54,922 bases of DNA from JBGSZX01 sp964640545 (GTDB lineage: Bacteria; Bdellovibrionota; UBA2428): contig CAZXHL010000006.1 in assembly GCA_964640545.1 (NCBI GenBank), forward strand, positions 1-54,922. Direction: 5' to 3'. The position numbers were made by a program, and so were the translations under genes. Positions 52,678 to 54,922 of the stretch are shown in pieces. Within the stretch, counting starts at the first letter, position 1, and each line of letters opens with the position of its first letter. The notes beneath the pieces are model-generated. The model did not search any database. It saw only the letters and a program-made list of their open reading frames with translations, and was not told where the DNA came from.

Positions 52678-53310
52678 ATGAAGAGTGAACGGATTCTACT
52701 TCGATTGGCGCTTTTGACGGTATTTGTGTCGGGGCCTGCGTTCGCAGGTTACTTTGAGCTCTCCGGCAATGGATCTTATTACAAATACAACAACGGCCAA
52801 ACGCTAGGAGAAGCAAACAACACAACGGTCCAAAGACTTGGTGCGGGTATTGGATATAATTTCTTAGGCAATGCTTCTATCGAGTTCAAGTACACCAATT
52901 CAAAAAATACAGATAAGTATACTCAAGAGTCCCTAGGTGAATCTCGAATTTACCGAATCACTAGAACTTCGCAGTTCAACAATTACGGAATCAACCTCAT
53001 CCTCAATTTCGCAGACCGAAAGGCGAAGTTCCGCCCCTTTATCACCGGGGGATTGGGCTACATGATACGCGAAGATGGAATCACAGGCACCTACGAAGAC
53101 TCCGTGTTGCTCGACGGTCAGCAAGCCCTACAATTTGCCGAAGAAGATCCCGTAAAATCTATTTCGGCTGACGGTGGAATCGGCTTTAAAATCTATATCG
53201 TGGAGAGAATCGCGCTTGAGGGAAGCTTTAACGTCTTTGCCACAGACCTCGACAAAGAAGAAATTTACCTACACTATTCCGCAGCTGGCGGCTTACGAGT
53301 CGTATTCTAA
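52678..53310 (+). CDS. OmpA/OmpW-like outer-membrane beta-barrel protein, 210 aa
   Basis: A signal peptide ends at PAFA (residue 22), then GYFELSGNGSYYKYNNG and eight or so amphipathic strands with periplasmic turns (VQRLGAGIGYNFLGNASIEFKYTNS, FITGGLGYMIRE) end in GGLRVVF with a terminal Phe. This is the build of small outer-membrane barrels. The function is unknown. It is followed after 3 nt by a lipoprotein metallopeptidase, so the two are probably co-transcribed. Confidence 0.8.
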   Translation: MKSERILLRLALLTVFVSGPAFAGYFELSGNGSYYKYNNGQTLGEANNTTVQRLGAGIGYNFLGNASIEFKYTNSKNTDKYTQESLGESRIYRITRTSQFNNYGINLILNFADRKAKFRPFITGGLGYMIREDGITGTYEDSVLLDGQQALQFAEEDPVKSISADGGIGFKIYIVERIALEGSFNVFATDLDKEEIYLHYSAAGGLRVVF

Positions 53311-53313
53311 GCC

Positions 53314-54321
53314 ATGCCCCTTCGGATCCTGCTTCCACTTTCTTTGCTTTTGCTTTCGTGTCAACATAGTCTTCCGCATTACCTGGCCACCCAAGGCCTG
53401 CAACAAGGAGCTATGTATCTCAAGGCTCAACCCATTAAAAAACTTTTAGACACACCAAAAATATCTTCTCGTGAGAAAAAATACTTAAGCCTTTCTTTAG
53501 AAGTCTTAGATTTTGCCCAAAACAAGCTCGGAATGAAAACAGGCCGCGCCTATCAAAACTATTCAAGAATCCAAAAATCGGCCGTTACATGGGTCGTGGT
53601 AGCCGCTGAAAAGGCTGAGCTAAAAGCACATCTCTTTCATTACCCAATTCTCGGAGCTCTTCCTTATAGAGGCTATTTCAAAGAAGACGAAGCTAATGTT
53701 TTTGCGAAGCGGCTGAAAAAAATGGATCTCGACGTCATAGTAAGACCTGTAAGGGCTTATTCTAGCACGGGATGGTTAGCTGATCCCGTAATCACAACCA
53801 TGTTCACGAATGAACTGGAGTTTGTTGAGTTGTTATTTCATGAATTGCTTCATCTGCAATTCTACTGGGCAGGGCAAGCAGACTTCAATGAAGCCTTCGC
53901 AACCTGGTATTCCCAAAAAGCGACCCTAAAATTTCTACAAGAATCCAAGCACTTTAATCTAGGAAGCCCTAATGCCATCGCAGAATACCGAAGAATGTTG
54001 GAGCAAGATCACATCGGCCTCAAATCGACAGAAGCGGCCATTGCTTTTGCCGAGAGGGAATACAAAAATGTGAATTCTAGCAATGTGGAGTCAGTTCGAA
54101 GTCGTGTTTTTGAAGGTGTAAGAAATATCTATAGAGATGCTGGACTTCTGAAACTATCGGAATCCGAGTGGAACAATGCCAAAATTGTAAGCCTATCCAC
54201 TTACTCAAGACTCGTTCCTGAAATTGAGAAGCAATTCCAAAAATCAGGATTAGATTTCATTGAATTTACAAAACAAGTGATGAGCCTAGGCGAACAGTGG
54301 CCCACAACTTACACAAACTAA
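53314..54321 (+). CDS. Predicted aminopeptidase lipoprotein (PF10023-like), 335 aa
   Basis: The signal ends in lipobox LLSC (about 14-17). The chain has the HExxH-type zinc motif HELLHLQFYWAGQADFNEAFATW, with His and Glu positions and a downstream Glu, characteristic of the putative aminopeptidase family PF10023. GYFKEDEANVFAKRLKKMDLDVIVRPVRAYSSTGWLADPV before it is also family-like. It should act as a membrane-anchored periplasmic or outer-membrane metallopeptidase. Substrate is unknown. Confidence 0.85.
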   Translation: MPLRILLPLSLLLLSCQHSLPHYLATQGLQQGAMYLKAQPIKKLLDTPKISSREKKYLSLSLEVLDFAQNKLGMKTGRAYQNYSRIQKSAVTWVVVAAEKAELKAHLFHYPILGALPYRGYFKEDEANVFAKRLKKMDLDVIVRPVRAYSSTGWLADPVITTMFTNELEFVELLFHELLHLQFYWAGQADFNEAFATWYSQKATLKFLQESKHFNLGSPNAIAEYRRMLEQDHIGLKSTEAAIAFAEREYKNVNSSNVESVRSRVFEGVRNIYRDAGLLKLSESEWNNAKIVSLSTYSRLVPEIEKQFQKSGLDFIEFTKQVMSLGEQWPTTYTN

Positions 54322-54327
54322 CGGGCA

Positions 54328-54922
54328 TTATGGGGCTACTACTACCACCGGGCCCGAGCTATCAATACTGTTGCCTGGCCCAATAGGAATTATCGCCGTA
54401 GCTGGCCGTGGTCCCGGCGGCGGTGGTGGTGGCGCCTCAGTAGCCGCATCTCGTACAATGTCCGTATAATTATCAAAATTTCCAGGCTGAACAATTCCTC
54501 CCCCAACAAAAGTCCCGTCCATCTTAACTGGTGAATCAGAATCATTCACACCTTCTCGAGCAACCGTTGTCGTGTATTGAATTCCACCCGTAGTGGCGGG
54601 CATAATTACCCCCCCCACATCACCTTTTCTGATCAACACGGTTTGAATGGGCGGTGCTTTGATAACCGGCTTCACAATTGGGCCACTATTATTCACCGGC
54701 TTCACATCAACCGCCGTATTCTGACGGCCCTCGACACCAACTGATGCTGGTCCACGCTTAAGCTTATTCGTCTCCGTCTGTTCATCTACAACAACAACCG
54801 TGTTTCCTTTTTCATCGAACTCCACACGTGAAACTTCTTCTCGCTTCACTCCATCAATGATAGGCCCTGCTTTTGCACTATCAGGACTGACTTGAGCTCC
54901 ACCGTCAGTATCAATCGGCAAA
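54328..54922 (-). CDS. Proline-rich, repeat-like protein, unknown, 5' end outside the window
   Basis: About 197 residues are visible, reading without stop to the window edge; the true start is probably beyond it. The chain is low in hydrophobics, rich in Pro, Val, Thr, Gly and Asp, with a PPPPPPG run near the C terminus and repeated segments of the type GPIVKPV and GPASVGV. It is probably disordered or a surface/secreted protein. It is convergent with the aminopeptidase gene, 6 bp between stops. Confidence 0.55.
   Translation of the reverse strand, partial: LPIDTDGGAQVSPDSAKAGPIIDGVKREEVSRVEFDEKGNTVVVVDEQTETNKLKRGPASVGVEGRQNTAVDVKPVNNSGPIVKPVIKAPPIQTVLIRKGDVGGVIMPATTGGIQYTTTVAREGVNDSDSPVKMDGTFVGGGIVQPGNFDNYTDIVRDAATEAPPPPPPGPRPATAIIPIGPGNSIDSSGPVVVVAP

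Overview
The window reads as chromosomal DNA of a motile, didermic (Gram-negative) bacterium. It has a flagellum with P- and L-rings, many lipoproteins and outer-membrane barrels, an LptF/G-type permease and FtsEX/EnvC-type division genes. The split glycine dehydrogenase (GcvPA/GcvPB), the FlhG-like/J-domain/RluD-like cluster and the large number of exported proteins without clear homologues suggest a relative of Bdellovibrio (Bdellovibrionota). That assignment is an inference from gene content. No 16S, tRNA or other marker is present.

Layout. At 0.1-2.2 kb a minus-strand operon holds an Asp/Asn hydroxylase, a PlsC-type acyltransferase and a P-loop ATPase. A DUF255 (YyaL-like) protein and cinA diverge at 4.45 kb. 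A lone CpaF-type secretion ATPase, a peptide-binding lipoprotein, a small basic protein and an Rsm22-like methyltransferase follow. From 11.8 to 15.6 kb are uppP, a Mn-signature superoxide dismutase with a rhodanese, an exported protein and a Crp/Fnr regulator. At 15.8-19.7 kb ftsE-ftsX-envC-like-ctpA form a minus-strand operon, divergent from ligA. Then come coaE coupled to an outer-membrane protein, and a 25.3-28.3 kb stretch of unrecognised exported proteins around a probable small RNA with its own promoter and strong terminator (about 26533-26722).

From 41.0 down to 29.4 kb on the minus strand is a tightly packed flagellar operon, flgF-G-A-H-I-J-M-N-K-L. It is followed by a MinD/FlhG-like ATPase, a degenerate J-domain plus RodZ-type HTH protein and a RluD-like pseudouridine synthase. 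On the plus strand, folD is followed after three genes by the glycine cleavage cluster gcvT-gcvH-gcvPA-gcvPB. Both act on methylene-tetrahydrofolate, so this end carries one-carbon metabolism. A GT39-type membrane glycosyltransferase, an LptF/G permease, an outer-membrane barrel and a lipoprotein metallopeptidase close the window. The last 0.6 kb is a cut, proline-rich gene.

The most unusual structure is a family of about 215-219 bp palindromic elements: one partial copy at 1-95 and full copies at 15608-15826, 29152-29368 and 51232-51446. Each full copy fills almost the whole gap between two convergent genes, starting 5-8 nt after one stop codon and ending 6-13 nt before the other. Long outer and inner stems differ between copies but stay complementary within each copy. 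They enclose a conserved core with two hairpins whose sequences also covary. I do not recognise this family.
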